This document shows, piece by piece, positions 1 to 7,656 of a DNA stretch of 22,580 bases. The stretch comes from a virus, in the IMG/VR virus record IMGVR_UViG_3300046535_000373, positions 1 through 22,580 of that record; one strand, given 5' to 3'. Position numbers and translations under genes: made by a program. The notes under the pieces were generated by a model. It was not told the DNA's origin. It searched no databases and was given only the letters and a program-made list of their open reading frames with translations. The number at the start of each line of letters is the position of its first letter. Position 1 is the stretch's first letter.

Positions 1-1
1 C

Positions 2-484
2 GGGAGTATCGGAGCTAAGTTACAGGACGTTCTTGCCTTGCAAGAAACGTCTTCATTTTATAAGGCGCTGCAAGCTAGTGAACCGGCAATGGCGGAAAAT
101 GTTCGCCAGTTGATGAATGCCGGTAAGCAGCAGGAGGCGATGAATTATCTTCAGGAGAAATTTAATAAAGGCGGTGAACGATTTAAAGCGTGGTTGCCAA
201 CGGTCACAGGGATATCGAGAGCTGCGTGGGAGGCGCAAGCGCAAGGCATGGAAGGTTTGATAATGCCTTGGAAGGAGCTCGATGGTGATGCTGCGAAGTA
301 TCATAAGACGATGGTTAATCTAGGTACGATTTTTGATGGGGTGTGGAATTCTGTAACGAATACTGTTTTGGAAGGTATCGTTAAATTAACGGGGAGTGAA
401 GGTCTCGAGGGGTTGAACGAGAAGGCGCACAAGTTTGCAGATAATTTTAAAACGTGGTTTGACAATAGTGTTATTCCAACACTG
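2..484 (+). repeat. Diverged tandem gene duplication, copy 1 (copy 2 at 1975-2457)
   Basis: The two copies lie a constant 1973 bases apart with no net insertion or deletion over 161 codons. Over a 93-residue stretch beginning at ETSSFYK I counted 72 identical residues by hand. A second short conserved island (KDSNK..L..MRD, then QKWD) occurs near 719-770 and 2773-2826, just before each glycine-rich linker. The C-terminal domains beyond are unrelated. Confidence 0.9.
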
Positions 485-1558
485 AAGGAGACGTTTCAAG
501 AAGCTAAAGATATTATTGACTGGTTTAACAAACAAGCAGAGACGCGTGACTTCGGACAAGGTGGGCGGTTACGACCTGAAGAATTTATTCGCCGGCAAAA
601 TGAAGATGAGAAGGATAAAAATTTCAGTCCGTGGGATTGGATGAAAAAGCAACTTGGGGTTGGTGATGCTTCAGCTAAATCAGGGGTTGATCAGAATTCA
701 ATTATTGTTACTAAAAAAGATTCAAATAAATCGTTGCAGGATATGCGCGACATTATTCAAAAGTGGGACGATCAAGTTAGTGGCGGAGTTGGTGCGGCTG
801 GAGTACCCGGTGCTGGTGTAAGTGCACCCGGTGGAGGTGGAGGCGGAGGTAGCGCCGCAGCTAGTCCCGGTGGTCCTGCTGCTTTGAATGATGAAGGCGG
901 TAAGAAGATAGATCCGGATACGATGCGTCAGGCAGAAATTTTAGGCCGCGCGGGTGATGTTGCTGGATTGCAGAAATTGTTTAGTCAACGTGGTTATCGT
1001 ATGTCGGGTCCAGCATGTGGTATGGTGGCTTCTGGTTATGTAAAGTCTGCTGGTTATAAACCTCCTACTGGTTCAGCGATTGCTACGTCGTGGCATAAGT
1101 GGGGTGAGAAATTAGATCCTAATGATATTAACGCGCCTAATCATCCGTTCGGCAGTATGGTCAGTACTTATTTCCATGGCCGCTACGGCGGTACACAAGG
1201 TCAAGTATTAGCTCCTGGGCAAACGGGTGGGCACGTGATGACGATCGTGCCGGGATCGTATAACGAGAAAGACGGCACGGCGATATTCGCAGACCAGTAC
1301 GGTGCACGGCGACGCAAGCTTACGGATATGGATACGCGGTTTGCAGGTAAGACTGCAGTCGATGCGGTGCAAGCGCAGCAGCAGGATAGAACAAAAATTG
1401 ATAACGCATTGGGAGCGAAGAATTCGGGTAGTCCGTGGAATGCGCAGCTTAATGTTAATTTAAATAACGTGCCAGAAGGTGTGAAGGCCAATACAGAAAT
1501 GGGTGGGGTATTTAATACGTTGAAGCTTAACAAGTCCAACCAGCTTGCGTACGAGTAA
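2..1558 (+). CDS. Tape-measure-like tail protein with C-terminal NlpC/P60-like cysteine peptidase domain (5'-truncated)
   Basis: The reading frame is open from the first bases, and the neighbouring paralogue has about 139 further residues upstream, so this gene starts before the window; the TTG at 38 is not a real start. Up to position 484 it is collinear without gaps with the next gene. A glycine-rich linker (about 781-860) leads to a C-terminal domain with a Cys in PACGMVASG (Cys codon 1016-1018), a TGSAIATSWHKWG stretch, and a His in GGHVMTIV (His codon 1232-1234). This order of Cys, Ser/Trp/Gly stretch and GH resembles NlpC/P60-type (TIGR02594-like) peptidases; that assignment is from motif memory. 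Inferred role: tail-internal protein that helps open peptidoglycan during DNA entry. Its stop overlaps the next start (TAATG). Confidence 0.6.
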   Translation, partial: GSIGAKLQDVLALQETSSFYKALQASEPAMAENVRQLMNAGKQQEAMNYLQEKFNKGGERFKAWLPTVTGISRAAWEAQAQGMEGLIMPWKELDGDAAKYHKTMVNLGTIFDGVWNSVTNTVLEGIVKLTGSEGLEGLNEKAHKFADNFKTWFDNSVIPTLKETFQEAKDIIDWFNKQAETRDFGQGGRLRPEEFIRRQNEDEKDKNFSPWDWMKKQLGVGDASAKSGVDQNSIIVTKKDSNKSLQDMRDIIQKWDDQVSGGVGAAGVPGAGVSAPGGGGGGGSAAASPGGPAALNDEGGKKIDPDTMRQAEILGRAGDVAGLQKLFSQRGYRMSGPACGMVASGYVKSAGYKPPTGSAIATSWHKWGEKLDPNDINAPNHPFGSMVSTYFHGRYGGTQGQVLAPGQTGGHVMTIVPGSYNEKDGTAIFADQYGARRRKLTDMDTRFAGKTAVDAVQAQQQDRTKIDNALGAKNSGSPWNAQLNVNLNNVPEGVKANTEMGGVFNTLKLNKSNQLAYE

Positions 1559-3696
1559 TGCCGCAGCAGAATAATTTCGATGCAGACCAGATGCTGGCAT
1601 TCTTCCAGCAGCTCGGAAAAGAAGTCGATAGCTTAAAACTTAAAATTAGTAGTCTCAATGATGCTGGCAGCAAAGGTGGCAGCAATCTTGCAGATGAGTT
1701 CGAGCGGTTCGGTAAGGTCGTTGAGCATTATACGCGCGGTCCGATAAAGGCGATGGACGCAGCTGCGGCGGGGATAGCTAAGACGCTGTTGGGTGCGGGT
1801 GGTCTTGCGGTTGGTTTTGCTGGAGTTGCCAAGGCGCTGGATGCGTTTGCGGTTGGTGAGTTGCAGTTACGTAATTTTGCTACTAATACCGGGTTCACGG
1901 TTCAAAGCGTTCAGAATTTACGAACGCAATTATCTGCTGCTGGAGTTGATGCGAGCGAAGCGTCTAGTGGTATCGCGAGCATCGGATCTAAATTACAGGA
2001 AGTGTTAGCGTTACAAGAAACGTCTTCGTTTTATAAATCACTCCAGGCTAGTAGTCCTGCGCTGGCTGAACAAGTTCGTCAGTTGATGAATGCCGGTAAG
2101 CAGCAGGAAGCGTTGAACGTTCTTCAGCAAGCTTATAACAATGGTGGTGAACGGTTTAAAGCGTGGTTGCCAACTGTTACTGGTTTATCGCGTGCAGCGT
2201 TCGAGGCTGGTAAAGTTGGAATGGAGGGGTTGATTGAACCCTGGAAATTTCAGGAAGGTGAGGCCGCGAAGTATCACAAGACGATGACGAACCTCGAGAC
2301 TATCGGTACCAGCCTGTGGACCGACATGGCGTATACGATGATCGAGGGTATCAATAAGATGATGGGTAAGGAAGGTATCGACGGTCTAAATGAAAAGGCG
2401 CATTCGTTTGCAGATAATTTTAGAACTTTCTTTAATACGTATGTGATGCCCGCGCTAGCAACAACGAAACAAGAATTTGATTGGGTTGTAAAAGCGTTTG
2501 GTGAAGTCGATGCGTTCCTTACTAAGTGGACTGGCAAGAAGAAAGAAGGTGAACAGAAAGACGAAAAGGATAAGACGTTACCGTTAGGCAGCATACGTAC
2601 CGAGCGCGCGATCATCGATAGTATGAACAGCCAATTGCCCGGTGGACCGGAAGGCGGCAAGGCTGGAGGTTTATGGGACTGGATCGGGAAGCAATTTAGT
2701 ATGGAGGCTGGTGCAGCTGAAGTTGAGCCTGGATCTTCGTTACTCGTGCAGGAGTCAGCTGAGACAGATAAGGATTCAAATAAATTATTGCACGAAATGC
2801 GTGATACGTTTCAAAAGTGGGACCAGCAAAAAAGTGGTGGCGGTGCAATTGGTGGTAGTGGTGGTAGTGGAGGCGTTGCTAATCCAATGGGACGCAGCGG
2901 TCCAGGTGCTGGGCAGTCGTTTCCGCAGAGCAAGGGTGGTGGTGGACCAGCGGAGACGACTGGCGATCTTGGCGACAGTGGACCGAGTGGAAGCCTTGCC
3001 GATCAACGCGCGGGGTTCAAGAAAGAGTTGGAAGGCAATCCGCAGTTAAAAAGATTTGCCATTGACGCGATGCAACATGAAGGTGGCATTCAATCCAATC
3101 TGGAGCAATTATTTAACTACGCAGCAATGCGCCACATGACAATAAATCAGGCACTCCATTCAGGACAATATGGTCCTGTAAATAAGCATCTTATCAGTGG
3201 CAATATTTCCCAAAAGACAGCTGCAGAAGGAGAGGCCGCGCTTACCAAAGTTTATGCCGGATCAAACATTACTGATTACGCAACTGACCAAGGTATGCGA
3301 GGTGATCCGAATTACGCTAAGTATATGTCGAATCCTAAATATTGGGGGATGCATAAAGTTGAAGGCGCGTGGTTTTCTGCGCATGGTGAGGCAGGTCGTC
3401 GATGGGCAGAAAGACAGCGAGCAGCGGATGCAACGGCAGGAACGGGTGTCTGGAGTGGAGCTGGTAGAGCTATTCCATTCTTATCGCGTGGTACGATTGA
3501 TGATGCGTTACGTGCTGGCAGTGGTGGTAATGTAGGTACTGCGAATGTCGATATTAATTTTGGCGATAAGGATAAACCGGGCAGCGTTTGGGAAAAAGGT
3601 GCTAGCCCATTTATCCCGACGAACATTAAGCGTTCTCCACAGGCTGCAGTTGCTGGTGGTGGCGTGACGGCGTTCAACACATACTCTTTCGAATGA
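1558..3696 (+). CDS. Tape-measure-like tail protein with C-terminal lysozyme-like domain
   Basis: 712 residues, complete. The N-terminus is predicted helical, followed by an Ala/Gly-rich hydrophobic stretch (about residues 70-92) and the segment shared with the upstream gene (residues 140-300). A Gly/Ser/Pro-rich linker covers about residues 427-480. The C-terminal domain (about 485-625) contains AMQHEGG with Glu508, an LEQLFNYAAMR stretch and an ALHSGQYGP motif. An early Glu next to Gly-Gly, followed by helical segments, suggests a lysozyme/transglycosylase-like hydrolase, but I cannot name the family. The position just before the gp44-like hub is where Mu-like phages carry the tape measure. 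No Shine-Dalgarno is obvious; the start overlaps the previous stop, suggesting coupled translation. It is short for a myovirus tape measure, so the two paralogues may share the job. Confidence 0.6.
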   Translation: MPQQNNFDADQMLAFFQQLGKEVDSLKLKISSLNDAGSKGGSNLADEFERFGKVVEHYTRGPIKAMDAAAAGIAKTLLGAGGLAVGFAGVAKALDAFAVGELQLRNFATNTGFTVQSVQNLRTQLSAAGVDASEASSGIASIGSKLQEVLALQETSSFYKSLQASSPALAEQVRQLMNAGKQQEALNVLQQAYNNGGERFKAWLPTVTGLSRAAFEAGKVGMEGLIEPWKFQEGEAAKYHKTMTNLETIGTSLWTDMAYTMIEGINKMMGKEGIDGLNEKAHSFADNFRTFFNTYVMPALATTKQEFDWVVKAFGEVDAFLTKWTGKKKEGEQKDEKDKTLPLGSIRTERAIIDSMNSQLPGGPEGGKAGGLWDWIGKQFSMEAGAAEVEPGSSLLVQESAETDKDSNKLLHEMRDTFQKWDQQKSGGGAIGGSGGSGGVANPMGRSGPGAGQSFPQSKGGGGPAETTGDLGDSGPSGSLADQRAGFKKELEGNPQLKRFAIDAMQHEGGIQSNLEQLFNYAAMRHMTINQALHSGQYGPVNKHLISGNISQKTAAEGEAALTKVYAGSNITDYATDQGMRGDPNYAKYMSNPKYWGMHKVEGAWFSAHGEAGRRWAERQRAADATAGTGVWSGAGRAIPFLSRGTIDDALRAGSGGNVGTANVDINFGDKDKPGSVWEKGASPFIPTNIKRSPQAAVAGGGVTAFNTYSFE
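1975..2457 (+). repeat. Diverged tandem gene duplication, copy 2 (copy 1 at 2-484)
   Basis: Matches copy 1 codon for codon without gaps. Shared landmarks are QETSSFYK, RQLMNAGKQQEA, GGERFKAWLPTVTG, AAKYHKTM and GLNEKAH. Changes are mostly conservative at protein level while synonymous positions differ widely, which indicates an old duplication kept under selection rather than a recent copy or assembly artefact. Confidence 0.9.
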
Positions 3697-3697
3697 C

Positions 3698-4780
3698 ATG
3701 GTAGCGCCAACAGAGATAGCTATTCTTACGGTGAACGGGACGAATTACCAGGATTGGGAAACGGTCTCGGTCAAGCATCAGTTACGAGAGATGCCAGCAA
3801 TGTCGTGCCGCTTTACTTGTAGCGAAGCGTCGCCGTTATCTGTGCATTTGTCCAAGCTTCAGATCATGCCGGGAATGTCCTGCACGGTTACGTTGGCTGG
3901 GCAATTGGCTTTTACTGGCAAGGTTACGACGCGGCAAGTGTTCGTTGATGCACGACGGCATCATATTGAAATTCAGTGCGCTAATAATATCCCGATGGCA
4001 ACCTCGAGTGTCATTTCAAAGACTGGCGAGTTTAAGAATAACACTCCGGAGCAGATTATTCGTAGCGTGCTGAAACCACTAAAGATTAATCTCAAGATTG
4101 AAGGTGGACAGTTACCGAATTTTAAGATCCCGCGTTATTCGGTTACACCCGGTGAGTCGGTACATGATTTTATTGATACGTTAACGCGGCATCTTGGTGT
4201 GCCCGGTAGTCCAATCGGGATTGCACATGCTGGAGATGTGTTTGGTAACTTTTGTATTTTGGTTGGTGGTACGGGTGGCGGTGATAGCGTCGTTGAAGGT
4301 AAGAATATGTTGGAAGGCCGCGAAGTTATTTACGATCCCAATCAGGCTGGTGGCGTGCCGTCGCCAAATCAGGGACCGGGTAATGATGATCAGTGGGGTG
4401 CGAAGGTTGCGAGCGTGCCTTTTGTTTCCAAGACATTCGAGACGTTCGGTCCAAAATATATTCCTGGTGTGGTAATTCCAGAGATACCATTTTTTACTAA
4501 GGAGCTGCACGAAGGCCGCGCGCAGTCGGAAAGTAATTGGATGATGGAGTCGTACGTAACGGTCTACGCAACGGTTTATGGCTGGTTAAAACCGTCTGGC
4601 GGTTTATGGGAACGTGGCAAGAATGTAACGGTGCAGTCCCCGATGCTGGTTATGAATGGCACTGCACTTATTTTAAAGAGCGCAACATTCAGTCAGGATA
4701 ATACAACGGGTACGCGTACACAGTTAGAACTTGTTAACACGAAGGCTCTCGGGGAGGGTGTACCAACACCGCAGCAATGA
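3698..4780 (+). CDS. Mu gp44-like baseplate hub protein (gpP/gpD type)
   Basis: 360 residues, the usual size for the Mu gpP (gp44) family, which forms the trimeric baseplate hub related to T4 gp27. Visible landmarks are an N-terminal beta-rich domain beginning IAILTVNG with DWETVSVKHQLREM, a GQLAFTGKVTTRQV strand pair typical of the hub barrel, and a middle motif RYSVTPGESVHDFIDTL, where this family has its recognisable P-G-E/D pattern. The gene begins one base after the previous stop (TGA-C-ATG) and overlaps the next by ATGA. The next gene encodes the spike that should sit on this hub. The assignment rests on remembered family patterns plus gene order. Confidence 0.8.
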   Translation: MVAPTEIAILTVNGTNYQDWETVSVKHQLREMPAMSCRFTCSEASPLSVHLSKLQIMPGMSCTVTLAGQLAFTGKVTTRQVFVDARRHHIEIQCANNIPMATSSVISKTGEFKNNTPEQIIRSVLKPLKINLKIEGGQLPNFKIPRYSVTPGESVHDFIDTLTRHLGVPGSPIGIAHAGDVFGNFCILVGGTGGGDSVVEGKNMLEGREVIYDPNQAGGVPSPNQGPGNDDQWGAKVASVPFVSKTFETFGPKYIPGVVIPEIPFFTKELHEGRAQSESNWMMESYVTVYATVYGWLKPSGGLWERGKNVTVQSPMLVMNGTALILKSATFSQDNTTGTRTQLELVNTKALGEGVPTPQQ

Positions 4781-5682
4781 CGATACGCACAACATTAACT
4801 GACACGACACGCAAGGCGCGTATGAGTACAGCGCGTGCAACTATTCGCGAATTCGATGACGACCACCTGATGCAGCAGGTAAAGTATGCGGACGTTACAC
4901 ATAGTGAAACGCCGTCAGATTTTGAACGCTGGCAAGCGGTAGGCACAACAGCGTTTCCGATTAAACAGCAGGAAGATCCAAATCAGAAAAAGCCTTCGCA
5001 GCAATCTAATTCCAGCGAGGAAGGTGATTGGAATCATGATCAACCCACAGGACCTGCTGCTGAAGCTGTTATGTTATATCTCGGTGGGTCTAGGTCTCAC
5101 CCTGTTGCTATGGTTGACGATCGACGCGTACGACCCTATGGGATGAGTGAAGGCGAAGGTGCGCATTATGCTCCGGACGGTTCGGAGCAGATGGTGTTGT
5201 TTAAGGAGAATGGGACGTACATCGTTGGCCTGGACGGCAAGTCGGTTAAAGATCCAAAAGGTAAAACGACACGTATGGTTAGTCTGCGGCACGTTAATAA
5301 AAAGATGCAGACACATAAGATTGAAAAAAGTCAATCAAGTGGTAGCAGCGGTGGCGGTTCGGCTGGCGCGCAAGCAACACAGCTTGATGCAGCGGGTGGA
5401 AGTAGCGGTGGGCAACAGAAAGAAAAGTATAAACACGAAGGCGATAGTGTCAATACTGAAGTCAGAAACTCAAAAGATAAAATTGAGTTTTATGCTCCTG
5501 GCGATAAGATGGTAGGGAGTTATGACAAGGCGAAGAAGCGGTGGTTTTTGGATGTTGACGGTGCTGGTAGCTGTACGTTTGAAATGCTATCCGATAAAAT
5601 TACACTGAAGATGGGTGGGTCGAGTATTGAAATTACCAGCGGCAATATAAAACTTACGTCGGCAAGGATTGATCATAATTGA
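4777..5682 (+). CDS. Mu gp45-like baseplate spike protein
   Basis: 301 residues. The N-terminal half has the pattern of Mu gp45 (gpV-like) proteins: FERWQAVGTTAFP, then AVMLYLGGSRSHPVAMV and DDRRVRPYGMSEGE, then an APDGSEQMVLFKENG strand, forming the OB-like domain and start of the spike. A Ser/Gly/Gln-rich insert lies at about residues 188-215, longer than I would expect in the family. After it come short repeated beta strands (KIEFYAPGDKM, DKITLKMGGSSIEITSG), consistent with the triple-stranded beta-helix of membrane-piercing spikes. It begins at an ATGA overlap with the hub gene and ends in TGATG, so it is translationally linked to the PAAR-like tip protein that follows. Expected to act extracellularly at the tail tip. 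Confidence 0.8.
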   Translation: MTIRTTLTDTTRKARMSTARATIREFDDDHLMQQVKYADVTHSETPSDFERWQAVGTTAFPIKQQEDPNQKKPSQQSNSSEEGDWNHDQPTGPAAEAVMLYLGGSRSHPVAMVDDRRVRPYGMSEGEGAHYAPDGSEQMVLFKENGTYIVGLDGKSVKDPKGKTTRMVSLRHVNKKMQTHKIEKSQSSGSSGGGSAGAQATQLDAAGGSSGGQQKEKYKHEGDSVNTEVRNSKDKIEFYAPGDKMVGSYDKAKKRWFLDVDGAGSCTFEMLSDKITLKMGGSSIEITSGNIKLTSARIDHN

Positions 5683-5975
5683 TGCCAGCCGCGCACAGAC
5701 AAGGTGATACGAGAGTGTGCGGTGCAGCCACGATCGTGGTTGGGCAAGGCACTACATATGTCGATGGAAGGTTGTGGGCAGTGAAGGATGATATTAATAC
5801 GGATGGTGACGGTCAACTTATTCCAACTGGTTCTTCAGTATTCATCCAAGGTAAACTTGTTATCGTGAATACTCCTGACCACGCTCAGATGGATGATCTG
5901 TGCATTCCAATTGGAGCACCGCATTGTGATCCGATGACTGCTGCTGGTAGCGGCGCTACTTTTGCTTACGGGTAA
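5682..5975 (+). CDS. PAAR-like spike tip protein
   Basis: 97 residues from the ATG that overlaps the previous stop (TGATG); the TTG one codon earlier is less likely. The N-terminus MPAAHRQGDT, repeated short beta strands with Gly turns (VVGQGTTYVDGR, LIPTGSSVFIQGK), and a set of candidate zinc ligands (Cys13, His67, His81, Cys82) match the PAAR fold, a small cone that caps spike proteins of contractile tails and type VI secretion systems. Directly following the gp45-like spike gene is the expected place for such a cap. The fold assignment is inference from size, motif pattern and neighbour; metal ligands are guesses from spacing. Confidence 0.75.
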   Translation: MPAAHRQGDTRVCGAATIVVGQGTTYVDGRLWAVKDDINTDGDGQLIPTGSSVFIQGKLVIVNTPDHAQMDDLCIPIGAPHCDPMTAAGSGATFAYG

Positions 5976-6491
5976 ATGATGGCAACGATTAAAGAAGTCG
6001 CACCGGCACCGTGGCGTTTACAGTTTAGCGGCATGCCAGCTTCGTATTGTGGTGTGCAGTATCACGTTGAGCAGCAAGCACGCAGTGGTGGCCGCAGGGT
6101 GGTGCTGCATGAGTACCCTAAGCGGGATACGCCTTACGCCGAAGATATGGGAAGATCGGCTGTACGTTATCAGATTACTGGTTATCTGATTGGTCCGAGT
6201 TATAATATACCTAAGCGTGAATTAATGAATGCGTTGGATAGTGGGCAGGGTGGAGAGCTCGTCGATCCTTATCTGGCAGAACCGAAACTTTGTATTTGTG
6301 AACGGTACAACGTTACGGAAACACGCGAACGAGGCGGGTACTGTACATTTGAAATGACGTTTGTTGAATTAGGTTCACCCGGTAATACTCCGGAGCAAAT
6401 TAGTAGTGCGTTCCAGGTGCAAAGTCAATCACAGACCACGGGACAAAGCGCAGCGGCTACTGCAAACGATGCCGAGCTAGGACCAGGTTAA
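5976..6491 (+). CDS. DNA circularization/tail protein, N-terminal half (Mu gp43-like)
   Basis: 171 residues. It has the characteristic start of the DNA_circ_N family (Mu gpN/gp43): a W-R-L-Q-F-S-G-M-P stretch, VEQQARSGGRRVVLHEYPKR, DTPYAEDMGRSA, then YQITGYLIG and an LMNALDSGQGGELVDPYL region, ending in the beta strand TFEMTFVELG. In Mu and relatives this is one protein of more than 400 residues. Here the frame stops after a Gln/Ser/Thr/Ala-rich tail and the C-terminal part is a separate gene. Two adjacent ATGs are possible starts. The protein is a tail component in Mu, despite the family name. It ends TAATG, overlapping its partner. Confidence 0.8.
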   Translation: MMATIKEVAPAPWRLQFSGMPASYCGVQYHVEQQARSGGRRVVLHEYPKRDTPYAEDMGRSAVRYQITGYLIGPSYNIPKRELMNALDSGQGGELVDPYLAEPKLCICERYNVTETRERGGYCTFEMTFVELGSPGNTPEQISSAFQVQSQSQTTGQSAAATANDAELGPG

Positions 6492-7159
6492 TGCAAAAAT
6501 CTGAATTGACAGAAGCTAAGGAAATCGCTGGTCGTATGATGACCGAGCTCTTGTTATTTCCGGTTACGTCTAACGTTGATGCAGCTAAGTTACGTACTGC
6601 CGTTGGGCGGTTCATGGTAGACTTCGGCACGCTGGTTGATAACAAAGTTATTGGTACGGAATTGTTTGCCTGTTTTGAACAGGCACGTGCAGCCGGTGCT
6701 GCGCTTAATACGATGGATCGAGTTCGTCTTTCTTTGTTTGCTGAAGCGCCACTTTATAATTTAGGATTAGTTATTGTCAATGCTGGTATTTTGTTTTCGT
6801 TTATTGAGCAAAGTCAAGTGATATCTGTTATGGAATTTACTAGCCGAAGTGAAGTTGATGAGTTAATGGATGTGATGAATATAATTATCGATGATATAAA
6901 ACTTAACAAGGCAGACTCGTTTACGTCTAGCGATTATCAAAGTTTTGTTTTGCTAGCAGCATTATTAATTCAACATATGTCTGCAACCGAGCGGCAACTA
7001 CCGCGTGTTCTTCAATATCATTGGGCAGTTAATTACCCGGCATTGACTTTGTCTAATCGCATCTATGGCGATGGATCGCGTAGCGACGAATTGATTGCTG
7101 AGAATAATACCGTGCACCCGGCTTTCATGCAACGTGATATTGTGGCGTTAAGTTCATGA
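6491..7159 (+). CDS. DNA circularization/tail protein, C-terminal half (Mu gp43-like)
   Basis: 222 residues. The ending is diagnostic: QYHWAVNYPALTLSNRIYGD, then SRSDELIAENN and an HPAF motif, which is how the C-terminus of Mu gp43-type proteins reads (arginine/alanine substrings there usually read as RIYGD, ADELI, N...HPGF). The first 150 residues are helical (KLRTAVGRFMVDFGTLV, RVRLSLFAEAP) and also fit the family's middle region. The gene starts in TAATG with its N-terminal partner. A short AGGACCAGG purine stretch lies upstream of the start, so it could be translated by reinitiation or on its own. No slippery sequence is seen at the junction, so a fused product by frameshift is unlikely. 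Confidence 0.7.
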   Translation: MQKSELTEAKEIAGRMMTELLLFPVTSNVDAAKLRTAVGRFMVDFGTLVDNKVIGTELFACFEQARAAGAALNTMDRVRLSLFAEAPLYNLGLVIVNAGILFSFIEQSQVISVMEFTSRSEVDELMDVMNIIIDDIKLNKADSFTSSDYQSFVLLAALLIQHMSATERQLPRVLQYHWAVNYPALTLSNRIYGDGSRSDELIAENNTVHPAFMQRDIVALSS

Positions 7160-7653
7160 CAGATATTCGCGTCATCAACGTTACAGATTTAACAGGCATC
7201 TGGGCAGATTGGCTTTTGAAACCAGACGGTACGTTGGATGAAACTGAAGAGCTCGTCAATATCGTTAAGGTAACGTTACTGACTTGTGCGTTAGCCGATC
7301 TAAATGACGTGCTACCTGATCCTGATAGTTCAGATCGTAAAGGCTGGTGGGGAGACCTAGAGGCAGAAACGATCTGGGACGGTTGGCCGATTGGCTCGAA
7401 GATATGGCTATTGCGCCGTGCTAAGATAACTCCAATCGATGCGCAAGAAGGCGCAACGGTTGTACGGGCAGAACAATACTGCAGAACATCTTTGCAGCCG
7501 ATGATTGATAAACGTATCTGCAGCCGTATTGATGTTACGGCTATGCGTAATGGTGTTGAACAGATTGACGTGTGGGTACAAGTTTATCGCGGTCCGAATA
7601 TGTTAATTGATTTACGCTTTCAAAATCTGTGGGATGGAATAAGGAAAGTTTAA
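7156..7653 (+). CDS. Mu gp46-like baseplate protein
   Basis: 165 residues, a normal length for the Phage_GP46 family. Landmarks are the short beta start (DIRVINV), a LNDVLPDPDSSDRKGWWGD motif typical of the family (D-rich loop followed by G-W-W-G-D), WPIGSKIWLLRRAK, and a C-terminal wedge strand pair ending VWVQVYRGPN. Gp46 is a baseplate component placed next to the J-like wedge protein encoded by the next gene. The start overlaps the preceding stop by ATGA, and there is a 3-base gap to the next gene. I am confident of the family; the exact structural role is from knowledge of Mu. Confidence 0.85.
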   Translation: MTDIRVINVTDLTGIWADWLLKPDGTLDETEELVNIVKVTLLTCALADLNDVLPDPDSSDRKGWWGDLEAETIWDGWPIGSKIWLLRRAKITPIDAQEGATVVRAEQYCRTSLQPMIDKRICSRIDVTAMRNGVEQIDVWVQVYRGPNMLIDLRFQNLWDGIRKV

Positions 7654-7656
7654 GTA

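Noticed and set aside
6470-6510. Programmed frameshift joining the two gp43-like halves
   Set aside because: No slippery heptamer or downstream structure is evident at the TAATG junction; stop-start coupling explains it better.
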